Below, in pieces: positions 18,121 to 27,464 of a DNA stretch of 64,000 bases (the first letter of the stretch is position 1; the number at the start of each line of letters is the position of its first letter). The stretch is taken from contig NZ_AP021875.1 of NCBI RefSeq assembly GCF_009688965.1, positions 3,348,001 through 3,412,000 on the forward strand, given 5' to 3'. The translations under genes and the position numbers were made by a program. Under the pieces are notes generated by a model. It was not told the origin of the DNA and did not search any database. It worked only from the letters and a program-made list of their open reading frames with translations. The stretch is from Desulfosarcina widdelii (lineage in GTDB: Bacteria > Desulfobacterota > Desulfobacteria > Desulfobacterales > Desulfosarcinaceae).

Positions 18121-18245
18121 GACGACTTCGTAAAAAACCCGATATCTTCGTTACGCTTCATCCCTCGTCACTGCGGAGTATTAACGATACGCCTCATTCC
18201 TTGGGATTCGCAAGCCTTGATCTCGGGCTTTTTACGAAGTCGTCT
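18121..18245. repeat. Dispersed palindromic repeat, family A, copy 2
   Basis: The ends GACGACTTCGTAAAAA and TTTTTACGAAGTCGTC are perfect inverted repeats of 16 bases. Inside are CCCGATATC, GGAGTATT, ATACGCCTC and CAAGCCTTGATCTCG, shared with copies at 26704-26827 and 4991-5117. It lies 55 bases upstream of the PLP enzyme gene. Confidence 0.85.
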
Positions 18246-18300
18246 GGGAACCGAATTTTTACGATACTGACAAATTTTTACGGATAAAAAAAGGAACACA

Positions 18301-19488
18301 ATGACCCAGAATAGAAAATCCACCGGCACCCTTTGCGTATGGGGTGGAGAACCGATTGAAATGGCAGAACAGGCCACCCAGGTGCCAGTTGTCCACAGCG
18401 TCTCTTTCGGCTATACGGATGTCGACACTTGGCTGCAGGTCGCCAAAGGCGAACAGCCCGGGCATATCTACAGCCGAAACACCAACCCGACGGTCAAGGC
18501 TTTCGAAGACAAGGTCCGCCTGCTTGAGGGGGCAGAAGCGGCCACCAGCGCCGCCACGGGGATGGGCATTATCAGCAGCACCCTGTTTGCCCTGCTCTGT
18601 CCCGGCGACCGGGTCGTTTCGGTGAAAGACACTTATGGCGGAACCAACAAGCTGTTCACCGAATTCTTGCACCGCTACAATGTCGATGTGACCCTTTGCG
18701 ACACCACCGACCATGAGGCTATCGAAGCGGCCGTGGCCGGAGGCTGCCGCCTGCTCTACCTGGAAAGTCCCACCAACCCGACCGTGAAGGTGGTGGACAT
18801 CGCCCGGTTGGCCGCCGCCGGAAAACGGGCCGGAGCCATCGTCGTGGTGGACAACACCTTTGCCACCCCCGTCAACCAGAATCCTTTGGAACTGGGCGCC
18901 GACCTCGTGCTGCACAGCGCCACCAAATACCTGGGAGGCCACGCCGACGCCCTGGGCGGTGTTGTCTGCGGCAAGAACGAATGGATCGAGGCAGTCTACC
19001 ACTACCGCGAAATCAATGGCGCCACCCTGGACCCCATGGCCGCCTACCTGCTGCTGCGGGGGATCAAGACCCTGCATTTGCGCATCCGCCAGCAGAACCA
19101 GAGCGCTTTGGCCGTTGCCCGGTTTCTGGAATCCCATCCTGCCGTGGAGCAAGTCTTTTATCCCGGTCTCGACTCCCATCCGGGCCACGACATCGCCGCC
19201 GGACAGATGCGCGGATTCGGCGGCATGCTCAGCTTCATGCTCAAGGAGAACAGTCTCGATGCCGTGCGTCGGCTGCTGCCACGCCTGCGCTACGCCCACG
19301 CCGCCGCCAACCTGGGTGCCGTGGAAACCATCGTGGGACCGCCGGCCACTACCAGCCATGTGGAGTGCAGCCCCCAGGAACGGGCCTGCATGGGGATCCC
19401 CGAGAGCCTGGTGCGCTACTCTACCGGAATCGAAGAGACCGCCGATCTGATCGCCGATCTGGAGCAGGCGCTGGCCGTCTTTACCTGA
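18301..19488 (+). CDS. Cystathionine gamma-synthase/lyase family PLP enzyme
   Basis: A 395-residue cytosolic enzyme of the Cys/Met metabolism PLP-dependent family (fold type I). The Schiff-base lysine is K209 in SATKYLGGHAD, and other family hallmarks are present (YSRNTNPTVKAFEDKV, ATGMGI, YLESPTNPTVKVVDI, GAVETIVGPPATTSH). It could be cystathionine gamma-synthase, cystathionine gamma-lyase, O-acetylhomoserine sulfhydrylase or methionine gamma-lyase; sequence reading alone does not separate them. AAAGGAACACA before the ATG is a good ribosome site. The gene stands alone on the plus strand, between repeat elements and the convergent amidohydrolase gene. Confidence 0.9.
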   Translation: MTQNRKSTGTLCVWGGEPIEMAEQATQVPVVHSVSFGYTDVDTWLQVAKGEQPGHIYSRNTNPTVKAFEDKVRLLEGAEAATSAATGMGIISSTLFALLCPGDRVVSVKDTYGGTNKLFTEFLHRYNVDVTLCDTTDHEAIEAAVAGGCRLLYLESPTNPTVKVVDIARLAAAGKRAGAIVVVDNTFATPVNQNPLELGADLVLHSATKYLGGHADALGGVVCGKNEWIEAVYHYREINGATLDPMAAYLLLRGIKTLHLRIRQQNQSALAVARFLESHPAVEQVFYPGLDSHPGHDIAAGQMRGFGGMLSFMLKENSLDAVRRLLPRLRYAHAAANLGAVETIVGPPATTSHVECSPQERACMGIPESLVRYSTGIEETADLIADLEQALAVFT

Positions 19489-19530
19489 TGCCCATCCAAA
19501 AGCTGGAAATTTTAAAGAGCTACGGGTGGT

Positions 19531-20703
19531 CTATTCGCCGCATCCAAGGAAACCCAACGCCGTGCGAACATACAACTCCGCACCGATGAGTAATGCTTTC
19601 TCGTCGAAGGTGAAGCGGGGATGGTGGTGGGGATAGGGTATCTCACCGGCCGGATCGCGGGCGCCCACGAAGGCGAAAGCGGCCGGAACGGCATCCGCGA
19701 AGGCGGCGAAATCTTCTCCTGCCATGGTCTTTACCATGGCGGTCACCGAGTGGCTGTCGCCCAGGACCGCTGCCGCCGATTCCCGGGCCAGTCGGGTGAT
19801 ATTTTCGTCATTGGCAAGCAGATCGTTGCCGACCGCGAAGGTCAGCTCATAGTCGGCCCGGTGGGCTTTGCAGGTGTGTTCGACGATCCGCTCGAACCGG
19901 TTGCGGATCTCATCTCCTCCCTCATAAAGAAATCGAATGGAGCCGCCCAGGGTGACCGTTTCGGGAACGATGGTGTTGTTGCTGCCCGCCCGCAGGGCGG
20001 TGAACATGATGACCGCCGGATCGAGGGCATCGACCTCCCGGGTCTGGATGGCCTGCACCGCCTGGATCACCTGTGCGGCCGTGAGGATGGGGTCGATGGA
20101 CTGATGGGCGAAACCCGCGTGCCCGCCCCTGCCCCGGATGGTGAGGGTGAAATAGTGGCTGGCAGCCATGATCGGCCCCGGTTTGAGGTCGATGGTGCCG
20201 GTGGGCAGGCTGTTCCACAAATGAAGGCCGAAAGCGGCATCCACGGCCGGGTCTTCCGGGACGCCTTCCGCCACCATCCGGCCGGCCCCGGCATCCTCCT
20301 CGTTGGGCTGGAAGACGAATTTGATGCTGCCGGCGATCCGGTCGCGATGCTCGGCCAGCACCTTGGCAGCCGCCAGCAGCATGGCCGTGTGCCCGTCGTG
20401 CCCGCAGGCGTGCATCACCCCGTCCGTTGTCGAGCGGTAGGGAAGGTCGTTCTCTTCGTGGACGGGCAGGGCGTCCATATCGGCCCGCAGCAAAATGGTC
20501 CTGCCCGGCCGGGATCCTTGCAGGAGGCCCAGCACCCCGGTGTCGGCCATGGCCCTGGCGGGAATCTGCAGGGCTTCCAGGCCGCCGAGAACTTTCGCCT
20601 GGGTGCGAAATTCCTTAAATCCCAACTCGGGATGGGCGTGCAGATCCCTTCGCAGGGCGATCAGTTCCGGATCCAGTTCCGACAGGCGCTGTTTGAAGGA
20701 CAT
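19531..20703 (-). CDS. M20 family amidohydrolase (hippurate hydrolase / N-acyl-amino-acid deacylase type)
   Basis: A 390-residue metallohydrolase. The metal ligands are in HACGHDGH (residues 98-105, with Cys100 and His102) and in the Glu pair of FQPNEEDAG near residues 135-136; the RRDLHAHPELGFKE segment at residues 18-31 is typical of the HipO/AbgB/IAA-amino-acid-hydrolase subfamily (M20D). The predicted reaction is hydrolysis of an amide bond in N-acyl amino acids or related compounds, and the exact substrate is open. It starts four bases after the phosphohexomutase stop, so the two are probably co-transcribed without an obvious metabolic link. Confidence 0.92.
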   Translation of the reverse strand: MSFKQRLSELDPELIALRRDLHAHPELGFKEFRTQAKVLGGLEALQIPARAMADTGVLGLLQGSRPGRTILLRADMDALPVHEENDLPYRSTTDGVMHACGHDGHTAMLLAAAKVLAEHRDRIAGSIKFVFQPNEEDAGAGRMVAEGVPEDPAVDAAFGLHLWNSLPTGTIDLKPGPIMAASHYFTLTIRGRGGHAGFAHQSIDPILTAAQVIQAVQAIQTREVDALDPAVIMFTALRAGSNNTIVPETVTLGGSIRFLYEGGDEIRNRFERIVEHTCKAHRADYELTFAVGNDLLANDENITRLARESAAAVLGDSHSVTAMVKTMAGEDFAAFADAVPAAFAFVGARDPAGEIPYPHHHPRFTFDEKALLIGAELYVRTALGFLGCGE

Positions 20704-20707
20704 GGGA

Positions 20708-22831
20708 TCAATTGAGCCCCAGGTATTTCAGCAACCCTTTCCCATATCGGGCAACAAAGGCCGGATCCACCTTCTGCACGGGGTTGGCCCCTAAAAAGGC
20801 CAATTGTTCGTCCAGCCGGGCCCGGCGGTCGGCGGCATCGGCGACCTCCTTGAGCGCGGCGATCTTTTGTTCGACCTCGAAATATTTCAGCTTGTCGTCC
20901 AGGGGAAGCTGCCAGAAGAGCAGGTAGCCCCGCTCGGGAAAATCCACCCCCAAAATGCCGTAGCAATAGGACATGAAGGCCCGCTCCAGCTTCTGCTGAA
21001 TGGTGACAATCTTCTCTTTGGCCGCAACGATGTCGGACGGATCGAAGGGTGTACCGAGAACTTCGATGTAGATCTTGAACTTGGGCTCGGTCCCCGAAGG
21101 CCGCACCGTAATGCGGATGCTGCGGGTGTCGGGCAGGTTGTCGAGCTTGAGGATCAGGACGTTGCGCGAGGAGGTGTCGGTCGGCGACAGGTGGGGCTGG
21201 GGCTCTCCCTTCCAGCGGTCGATCTTCTCGGCCACGCCGAACTCGCCCACGGAAGAGATCTCGTTTTCCCGCAAATGGGCCATGATGGTCTTGATCCGGC
21301 CGATTCCCCGGGCGCCCAACAGGCGGATCTCGGTGAGATAATTGTGGCAGTAGCCGTATTTGGCGTAGATGCCGTCCAGGTAATCCACCAGCGTACGCCC
21401 CTCGGCTTTGAGCCGGGAGGCGAGTTCGGCCAGCCACACGGCGGCGCCGGCGGCGTCCTTGTCCCGGGCATAGTTGCCCATGAGAAAACCGTGGCTCTCC
21501 TCGGTGCCCAGGATGAAGTCGTTCTGGCGGCCCTCGGCCTCCAGGCGGTTCATGCGGTCGCCGATGTATTTGAAGCCCACCAGCAGATCGCCGATACATT
21601 GGATCCCGTTTTCCGAGGCGATGGTATCGATCAGCGAGGAGGTGACCTCGGTTTTGATGATCACGTTATCGCCCGATAGCCGGCCTGCCTGGCGGTATTG
21701 TTCGATGGCGTACTCGGTCAGTACGATGCCGATCTCGTTGCCGTTGAGAAATTTCCACTCGCCCCCGTGGCGCACCAGGATGCCGATGCGGTCGGCATCC
21801 GGGTCGGTGCTCATGATCACATCGGCGCCGATGGCATCGGCATTGGGTCGGGCCGTGTCGAAGGACTGGATCACTTCGGGGTTGGGAATGTTGAAGGTGA
21901 CGTTCTCGAAGGCGCCGCTCAGGTTGGACGTGGCCGGGTCCAGGTGGATGTCGAAACCCATGGCCTTGAGTACCGGGTAGACCGACGTCAAACCGGTGCC
22001 ATGCAAGGGGCTGTAGAGAATCTTGACCCCGCGGGCATCGCTGAGCTGCAGGGCGGCCACAGCCGAAAGATAAGCCTCGTCCACTACCGCGCCGATGGTC
22101 TCCAGCAGCCCGTTTCCCGTAGCTTTATCCAGATCCAGGGTCTTGATGGCGGAAACGTTTTGGGTCACCTCGTCTACCAGTTCCTGGTCATAGGGCGGAA
22201 TGAGCTGGCCGCCGTACTGGTCGTATACCTTCTTGCCGTTGTCGGTGGGCAGGTTGTGGCTGGCCGAAAACATGCACCCGGAAACGGCTCCCAGATGACG
22301 GATGGCAAAGGAAAGCTCCGGGGTGCTGCGGGTGCTTTCGAACAGATAGACCTGTATGCCGTTGGCCGTGTAAACCTGGGCCGCCGCTTCGGCCAGCTGA
22401 CGGCAGTCCAGATCCATGACCGGATTGGGCCGGTCCGCGGCGTAGCGCGCGGTGTCCGTAAACCGGCGCACATCGTAGGCCAGCACCACCCCTTTCTGCC
22501 TGGCCGCTTCGCCGTGGGCCTTGGTCAAAAACTGGCTGTGCCCCTGGGCCGAGGCCTGGATGGTCCACGGGTTGATGCGGTTGGGCCCGACGCCCACCAG
22601 TCCGCGGCGGCCACCGGTGCCGAAGGGGATGACCTGGTAAAAGGAATCCAGCAGAAAATCCCACTGCTGCGATTCAATCAGGTGTTCGATCTGGGGAACG
22701 TAGTCGGCAAACATCGCGTCGGTGAGCCACGCCTGCAGGTTCGCAAGGGCATCGGACTTGAAGTTTTCCGGCAAGTCGAGGGTATCGAAGCCTTTTTTTG
22801 CTTTTTCAAGCAGGGTCTGGTATGGGTCCAT
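20708..22831 (-). CDS. Alpha-D-phosphohexomutase (phosphoglucomutase/phosphomannomutase), long form
   Basis: A cytosolic mutase of 707 residues that interconverts hexose 1- and 6-phosphates, probably Glc-1-P/Glc-6-P. The phosphoserine loop is MFSASHNLP (Ser191 counting from ATG 22829-22831), the metal loop STDPDADRIGI, the sugar-recognition loop GTEESHGFL and the phosphate loop RPSGTEPKFKIYIEV. It is longer than typical 450-600-residue members because of a 60-residue N-terminal helix and a C-terminal extension of about 120 residues. The start is chosen by AAAGGAC upstream. It could feed Glc-1-P metabolism for the glycogen cluster at 28.5-39.5 kb, although it lies in a separate operon with an amidohydrolase gene. 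Confidence 0.93.
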   Translation of the reverse strand: MDPYQTLLEKAKKGFDTLDLPENFKSDALANLQAWLTDAMFADYVPQIEHLIESQQWDFLLDSFYQVIPFGTGGRRGLVGVGPNRINPWTIQASAQGHSQFLTKAHGEAARQKGVVLAYDVRRFTDTARYAADRPNPVMDLDCRQLAEAAAQVYTANGIQVYLFESTRSTPELSFAIRHLGAVSGCMFSASHNLPTDNGKKVYDQYGGQLIPPYDQELVDEVTQNVSAIKTLDLDKATGNGLLETIGAVVDEAYLSAVAALQLSDARGVKILYSPLHGTGLTSVYPVLKAMGFDIHLDPATSNLSGAFENVTFNIPNPEVIQSFDTARPNADAIGADVIMSTDPDADRIGILVRHGGEWKFLNGNEIGIVLTEYAIEQYRQAGRLSGDNVIIKTEVTSSLIDTIASENGIQCIGDLLVGFKYIGDRMNRLEAEGRQNDFILGTEESHGFLMGNYARDKDAAGAAVWLAELASRLKAEGRTLVDYLDGIYAKYGYCHNYLTEIRLLGARGIGRIKTIMAHLRENEISSVGEFGVAEKIDRWKGEPQPHLSPTDTSSRNVLILKLDNLPDTRSIRITVRPSGTEPKFKIYIEVLGTPFDPSDIVAAKEKIVTIQQKLERAFMSYCYGILGVDFPERGYLLFWQLPLDDKLKYFEVEQKIAALKEVADAADRRARLDEQLAFLGANPVQKVDPAFVARYGKGLLKYLGLN

Positions 22832-22941
22832 GCCATTGTCCTTTTTGCACATGTTTGATGAGGAATGTTCACATCGTCAAACATAATTATTTCATTTTTT
22901 TCCCCCATTGACAACGGATTTAAGGAATTACCTCCGGCCCC

Positions 22942-24156
22942 ATGAATGCCACCGACCGCAAAATCTTCTGCGCCCTTTTCGCTTCCATCTTTGCGGCCGT
23001 CACCGGTGTGGGCATCGTGGTCCCCCTTTTGCCGGTCTATGCCCACAGCCTGGGTGCCGACGGAATTTACATCGGACTGATCTTCGGTGCGTTCTCGCTT
23101 TCCCGCACTTTCTTCCTGCCTTACTTCGGCCGCCGGTCCGACAAAAAGGGGCGCAAACCGTTTATCGTGACCGGACTTTTTTTCTACGCCGTGATCTCCA
23201 TCGCCTTTATTTTCTCTACCGGCGTCGAGTCCCTGATCGGCATCCGCTTTGTCCAGGGAATCGCCTCGGCAATGATCATGCCGGTGGTCCAGGCTTACGT
23301 GGGAGACATCACCCCCCCGGGCAAAGAGGGCTGGATCATGGGGCTGTTCAACATGTCCATGTTCATCGGGCTCAGCGCCGGACCGCTGATCGGCGGGATC
23401 ATCAAGGACCGTTTCAGTCTGCAGGGGGCATTTGTCTGCATGGGAATCCTGTCCCTGGTCGGCTTCGGATTGAGCCTGGTTTTCCTGCCCCCCGTTGCCG
23501 AGGAGCACACGGTAAAAAAAGGCCGGCCGCCGGTTGCCTGGTCGAAAATTCTTAAGGATCGGACGATTATCGGGCTTTCCGTCTTCCGTCTGGTCTACAC
23601 GGCCTGCATTGGGATTATCTGGGGCTTTTTACCGGTGCTGGCCGACACCGAGTTTTCCATCTCTGCATCGTCCATCGGCATCCTGGTAATGATGGGCGTC
23701 AGTGTGAGTGGGGCGATCCAGGTGCCCATGGGATGGGTGGCCGACCGGGTGAACCGCAAGGCGATGGTCGTTGTGGGGGGGCTTGTGGTGACCGCCTCGG
23801 TGTACAGCTTCGTCCATGCCACCGGCTTTCATTACCTGTTCTGGGCCAGCGTCGTTTTCGGGATTGGCGGGGGCATCTCCATGCCGGCCCTGATGGCGGC
23901 CGCGGTTCTGCGGGGCAGCCATATCGAGGCCATGGGATCGGTGATGTCCCTTCTCACGGCAGCCCACAGCCTGGGTATGCTGGTCGGCTCGGTGCTGGCC
24001 GGCGTGCTGATGGATCTGTTTCAACTCAGGCAGGCATTTTATTTTGGTTCGATGGCCATGGCCGTGGGAACTGTGCTGTTCGTCATCTGTACCTGGCAGT
24101 CGGACCTGAGCAGGGGAACGGTTCTCTCGCCGCCTCCCCAGATCCCGGAGGGATGA
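22942..24156 (+). CDS. Major facilitator superfamily transporter
   Basis: A 404-residue inner-membrane protein with hydrophobic segments consistent with 12 helices. MFS motif A is GRRSDKKGRKP near residues 63-73, and the motif C-like region MSMFIGLSAGPLIGG lies in helix 5, suggesting a drug/H+ antiporter-type exporter. It is divergent from the phosphohexomutase gene, with a TTGACA box in the shared 110-base gap. Its stop overlaps an in-frame ATG of the MOT1-like gene, so the two are one operon. Substrate cannot be told. Confidence 0.9.
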   Translation: MNATDRKIFCALFASIFAAVTGVGIVVPLLPVYAHSLGADGIYIGLIFGAFSLSRTFFLPYFGRRSDKKGRKPFIVTGLFFYAVISIAFIFSTGVESLIGIRFVQGIASAMIMPVVQAYVGDITPPGKEGWIMGLFNMSMFIGLSAGPLIGGIIKDRFSLQGAFVCMGILSLVGFGLSLVFLPPVAEEHTVKKGRPPVAWSKILKDRTIIGLSVFRLVYTACIGIIWGFLPVLADTEFSISASSIGILVMMGVSVSGAIQVPMGWVADRVNRKAMVVVGGLVVTASVYSFVHATGFHYLFWASVVFGIGGGISMPALMAAAVLRGSHIEAMGSVMSLLTAAHSLGMLVGSVLAGVLMDLFQLRQAFYFGSMAMAVGTVLFVICTWQSDLSRGTVLSPPPQIPEG

Positions 24157-24161
24157 AAACA

Positions 24162-25361
24162 ATGCCCCTACCCTACACCTTCAATCGCATGGAATTCGCC
24201 GGCTCCCTGGGCGACCTGGGAACCCTCTTGCCCCTGGCCATCGGCATGATCATCGTCAACGGCCTGGACCCGGCAGGTCTGTTTCTGTCCGTGGGTCTGT
24301 TTTACATCTTCACCGGCATCTATTTCGGCATCACCACGCCGGTCCAGCCCATGAAGGTCATCGGCGCCTACGCCATCGCCACCGCCATGACGCCCCATCA
24401 GATCATGGCCTCGGGAATTCTCATGGGAGTCTGCCTGCTGATCATCGGCGCCACCGGCGCCATCACCCTCATCGGCAAATATACGCCCAAGGCCACCGTG
24501 AGAGGCGTACAGCTCTCCACCGGCACCCTGCTCATGGCCGAAGGGGTCAAGTTCATGCTCGGCAAGACCCGGCTTCAGGCGTTGCACCAGATGGCCGAAC
24601 CCTATCTGTCGATCCAGCAGGTCGGGCCTGTTCCCATGGGCCTGATCATCGGCATCGCCGGCACATTGCTCACCCTTTTGCTTCTGGAGAATAAAAAAAT
24701 GCCGGCCGGGATCGTGATTGTGGGCGTGGGAATTCTCATCGGCCTATTGGCCGGCACCCGCGAGGGGTTGGGCGACATTCGCCCGGGATTTTACCTGCCC
24801 GCCATTCTGCCACTGGGATTTCCCCAGGGCGCGGACTTCACCGTTGCCCTGCTGGCCCTGGTGGTCCCGCAGATGCCCATGACTGTAGGCAATGCGGTGA
24901 TTGCCGACATGGACCTGTCCATCAACTATTTCGGCGACGCCGCCCGGCGGGTAACCGGCAAATCCCTGTGTGTCAGCATGGCCCTGGGCAATTTTCTCAG
25001 CTCCTGTCTGGGGGGCATGCCGCTGTGCCACGGCGCCGGCGGACTGGCCGCGCATTACCGCTTCGGCGCCCGCAGCGCCGGATCGAATCTGATGATCGGC
25101 GCCCTGTTCATCCTCTTCACCCTGTTGCTGGGCCATCGCATCCTGGCCCTGTTCAACCTGATCCCCATGGCCATCCTGGGCGTGCTGCTGCTTTTCGCCG
25201 GCAGCCAGTTGGCTCTTACCATTTTGGATGTAAAGGACCGCAAGGAGCTGTTCGTGGTGGTGGTGATTCTGGGAATCACGCTGGCGTCTAACCTGGCCGC
25301 CGGATTCGCGGCCGGTATTGTCCTGGCCTATCTGATACGGTCGGAAAAACTGAATGTGTAA
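24162..25361 (+). CDS. MOT1-like molybdate/sulfate transporter
   Basis: A 399-residue membrane protein of the SulP-related MOT1 family, with hallmarks SLGDLGTLLPLAIGM, TPVQPMKVIGAYAIA, PQMPMTVGNAVIADM and GGMPLCHGAGGLAAHY. These proteins import molybdate (or sulfate). A molybdenum supply would fit an anaerobe with Mo/W enzymes, but that is inference. Two starts are possible: ATG 24153, overlapping the MFS stop but only one base after GGAGGG, and ATG 24162 at ideal distance from the same GGAGG. The second is chosen. The STAS domain of SulP carriers is absent, as usual for MOT1. Confidence 0.9.
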   Translation: MPLPYTFNRMEFAGSLGDLGTLLPLAIGMIIVNGLDPAGLFLSVGLFYIFTGIYFGITTPVQPMKVIGAYAIATAMTPHQIMASGILMGVCLLIIGATGAITLIGKYTPKATVRGVQLSTGTLLMAEGVKFMLGKTRLQALHQMAEPYLSIQQVGPVPMGLIIGIAGTLLTLLLLENKKMPAGIVIVGVGILIGLLAGTREGLGDIRPGFYLPAILPLGFPQGADFTVALLALVVPQMPMTVGNAVIADMDLSINYFGDAARRVTGKSLCVSMALGNFLSSCLGGMPLCHGAGGLAAHYRFGARSAGSNLMIGALFILFTLLLGHRILALFNLIPMAILGVLLLFAGSQLALTILDVKDRKELFVVVVILGITLASNLAAGFAAGIVLAYLIRSEKLNV

Positions 25362-25401
25362 AGCGATCCCGGCAGGCTCCACTAAACAGGAAGGGTTCCA
25401 T

Positions 25402-26253
25402 TCAACCGTGCGACAGGCTCTGACGCACGACGATGCTCCCCACCGGCGCACCGATGTCTTTGGCGATCACCGGACACTTGACCTGAAGCAGGCAGAAGAC
25501 CTTCTCGCCGGCCTGACTGAGGGACTCGTAGTTGGCCTGCCCCTTGGCAAGGATCAGATCCGACGATTCGAATATCTTTCTGAATTCCTGTGAACAGGAA
25601 TCCAGGACTGTCCCGGGCGCATCGGAGCCATTGTCGATGATGGCCGCACACCGGTCCAGGCCCGCCGCCAGCGCATCCTTGACGGTGGCGTCGTTCAACA
25701 CGGGATGCCCCTTTACAGCATAGGTGACGGCATTGTCGATCTTTTCGATGAATACCCGGTCGAACACCGTTTCGCCGGCATTGTCGGCCAAATATAAAAT
25801 GCGCTCGTGCCAGCCCATCTCGCGGATCAACGTCTCGCGATCATCGATGGCAAAGGGCTGTGCCAGGACCCGCTCCACGGTTTTCCATAAATCCTCATAT
25901 CGGCCGCCAACGCCGGCATCGATGATGTTTCCCGCGATGGCGATGCGCAGGAGTGTCCCGATATCGCTGCCGTCGCCGGCCAGTTTCATTAAATCAGGAT
26001 AAATGGCCAAGGCTTCCTGCGTGCTCTTCTCCTTTTCCTTTTCATAGGGATCTTCGATCTTCAGGGTCTCTCTCACCGTACGGTGGATCACACCGGCGAT
26101 CTCCGGCGGAGTGGCGCGTTCATCCAGCCCCATGATTGTTTGCAGAACCGATTGAAGCACAGCCTTGACTTGCGGATCGGCGGCGCCGGCATGCCTGGCC
26201 GCCTCGAGGGACTGCCGCAGGAAACAGGGATAGCAATCGTAATAGACTTTCAC
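25402..26253 (-). CDS. DUF89/ARMT1-like protein (metal-dependent phosphatase fold)
   Basis: A 283-residue cytosolic protein of the DUF89 family. Family members studied in other organisms are damage-control phosphatases acting on reactive phosphometabolites. The N-terminal CYPCFLRQ (Cys7, Cys10) is the mark of the archaeal/bacterial subfamily. The active-site segment YLADNAGE has the metal-binding Asp157-Asn158, and KGQANYE at 237-243 is the third conserved motif. It starts at GTG with GAGAGG upstream. The cupin gene lies 35 bases upstream on the same strand, and the two are probably co-transcribed. The substrate is unknown. Confidence 0.88.
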   Translation of the reverse strand: MKVYYDCYPCFLRQSLEAARHAGAADPQVKAVLQSVLQTIMGLDERATPPEIAGVIHRTVRETLKIEDPYEKEKEKSTQEALAIYPDLMKLAGDGSDIGTLLRIAIAGNIIDAGVGGRYEDLWKTVERVLAQPFAIDDRETLIREMGWHERILYLADNAGETVFDRVFIEKIDNAVTYAVKGHPVLNDATVKDALAAGLDRCAAIIDNGSDAPGTVLDSCSQEFRKIFESSDLILAKGQANYESLSQAGEKVFCLLQVKCPVIAKDIGAPVGSIVVRQSLSHG

Positions 26254-26288
26254 TGAAAAAACCTCTCAAAAACGCCTCGGGTGCTCCG

Positions 26289-26663
26289 TCAAACGGGTTC
26301 GTCCATATCTTCATAGGCCTCGGGAATGAAACGGGGAGTACAGATTGCCAGGAACAGCAGATCGGTGGTCCCGGAATTTTCGATCTGCTGGGAACAGCGA
26401 GGCGGAATGATGACCACGTCTCCAGGCCCCACCGTCTGCGCGGCCTGCCCGCCGAGACTCACTTGCCCGCTGCCCTCGAGGATGACGTAACGCTCGGTGA
26501 TTCCGTCGAGGCGATGCAGCCGGGTGGTCACACCGGGCGCCACCCGTGCCCGGGCAATGGAGACCTCGGGATCATCTGGGGCGTTGGACATCTCGAGGAT
26601 ATGGCAGCCCTCCTTGAAGTAGTACTCGTCTTCCGGTTTTGCCCTTCGAATCCTGGGGTTCAT
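26289..26663 (-). CDS. Small cupin-domain protein
   Basis: A 124-residue single-domain cupin (double-stranded beta-helix). Motif 1 is PGVTTRLHRLDGITERYVILEGSG, with one His in place of the usual HxH and the conserved Glu, and motif 2 is PGDVVIIPPRCSQQIENSG, where His is replaced by Gln. Metal binding is therefore uncertain. The ATG at 26661-26663 follows GGGAAGGGG and is preferred to the ATG five codons upstream. It lies upstream of the DUF89 gene in the same operon. Function is unknown; many such proteins are isomerases, dioxygenases or ligand sensors. Confidence 0.8.
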   Translation of the reverse strand: MNPRIRRAKPEDEYYFKEGCHILEMSNAPDDPEVSIARARVAPGVTTRLHRLDGITERYVILEGSGQVSLGGQAAQTVGPGDVVIIPPRCSQQIENSGTTDLLFLAICTPRFIPEAYEDMDEPV

Positions 26664-26703
26664 TACCCCTTCCCTCACGATTAAGAATCAATTTACTTCT
26701 TTG

Positions 26704-26827
26704 GAAGATTTCGTAAAACGTTCGAGATCAAGGCTTGCGAGCCCCGAGGAGGGAGGCGTATTCAAAATACTCCGCATTGACGAGGGGCGAAGCATAACGC
26801 CGATATCGGGCGTTTTACGGAATCTTC
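26704..26827. repeat. Dispersed palindromic repeat, family A, copy 3
   Basis: The ends GAAGATTTCGTAAAACG and CGTTTTACGGAATCTTC form an inverted repeat with one mismatch. Read on the minus strand, the interior matches the 18121 copy (CCCGATATCGGCGTTATGCT, GCGGAGTATT, AATACGCCTC, GCAAGCCTTGATCTCG). Its right end coincides with the stop codon of the LysE-type gene, so it follows that gene immediately in transcription and may protect or end its mRNA. Confidence 0.85.
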
Positions 26828-27464
26828 ACCGTTTTACTGTGGCCAACTTCACCGCCAACCCCACAAAAACCAACCCGGCCACCCGGTTCATGACCCCCTG
26901 GGTTTTCGGGGAACGGGTGAGCCACTGGCCGATGGAGCCGGCCATCAGGGCGATGCCGCCGAAAACGAGAATCGTGGAAACGATGAAGACACCGCCCAGC
27001 AGAAGCATCTGAAGGCTCAGCGGGCCGCGGGCTGGATCGGCAAACTGCGGCAAAAAGGCCATGAAAAAGATCGACACCTTGGGATTGGTCACGTTCATGA
27101 TAATCCCCCGCCGGTAGAGGCGGCCGGCGCTCAGCCCGTTGGACCGGCCGGCAGAGATATCCTGCGACGAGGCCCGGAAGGCATGCCAGGCCAGGTACAG
27201 CAGATATGCGGCGCCAAACAGCTTGAGCGCGGTAAAGGCCACCGCGGAGGCCTGGAAAATGACCGCCACGCCAAAGGCCACAGCGGTGGTGTGCACGAGC
27301 AGTCCCGTGCACAGACCCAGGGTCACCAGCAGACCGGCGGACTTGCCGCGCAGGGCCGACTGGGTCAGCACGAAGATGTTGTCCGGGCCCGGGGCCAGCG
27401 CCAGCAGTACGGACGCCATGAAAAATGCTGCCAGGGTGTCGATCGGTATCATCGAAAGTATCAT
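26826..27464 (-). CDS. LysE/RhtB family amino-acid exporter
   Basis: A 212-residue inner-membrane protein with about six hydrophobic segments, the normal length for LysE/RhtB proteins. The N-terminal segment ALAPGPDNIFVLTQSALRGK is the family signature. Members export amino acids such as lysine, homoserine or threonine, or related metabolites. The ATG overlaps the murB stop as ATGA, so the gene is translationally coupled to murB. The stop codon lies at the edge of a family A palindrome. Confidence 0.92.
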   Translation of the reverse strand: MILSMIPIDTLAAFFMASVLLALAPGPDNIFVLTQSALRGKSAGLLVTLGLCTGLLVHTTAVAFGVAVIFQASAVAFTALKLFGAAYLLYLAWHAFRASSQDISAGRSNGLSAGRLYRRGIIMNVTNPKVSIFFMAFLPQFADPARGPLSLQMLLLGGVFIVSTILVFGGIALMAGSIGQWLTRSPKTQGVMNRVAGLVFVGLAVKLATVKR

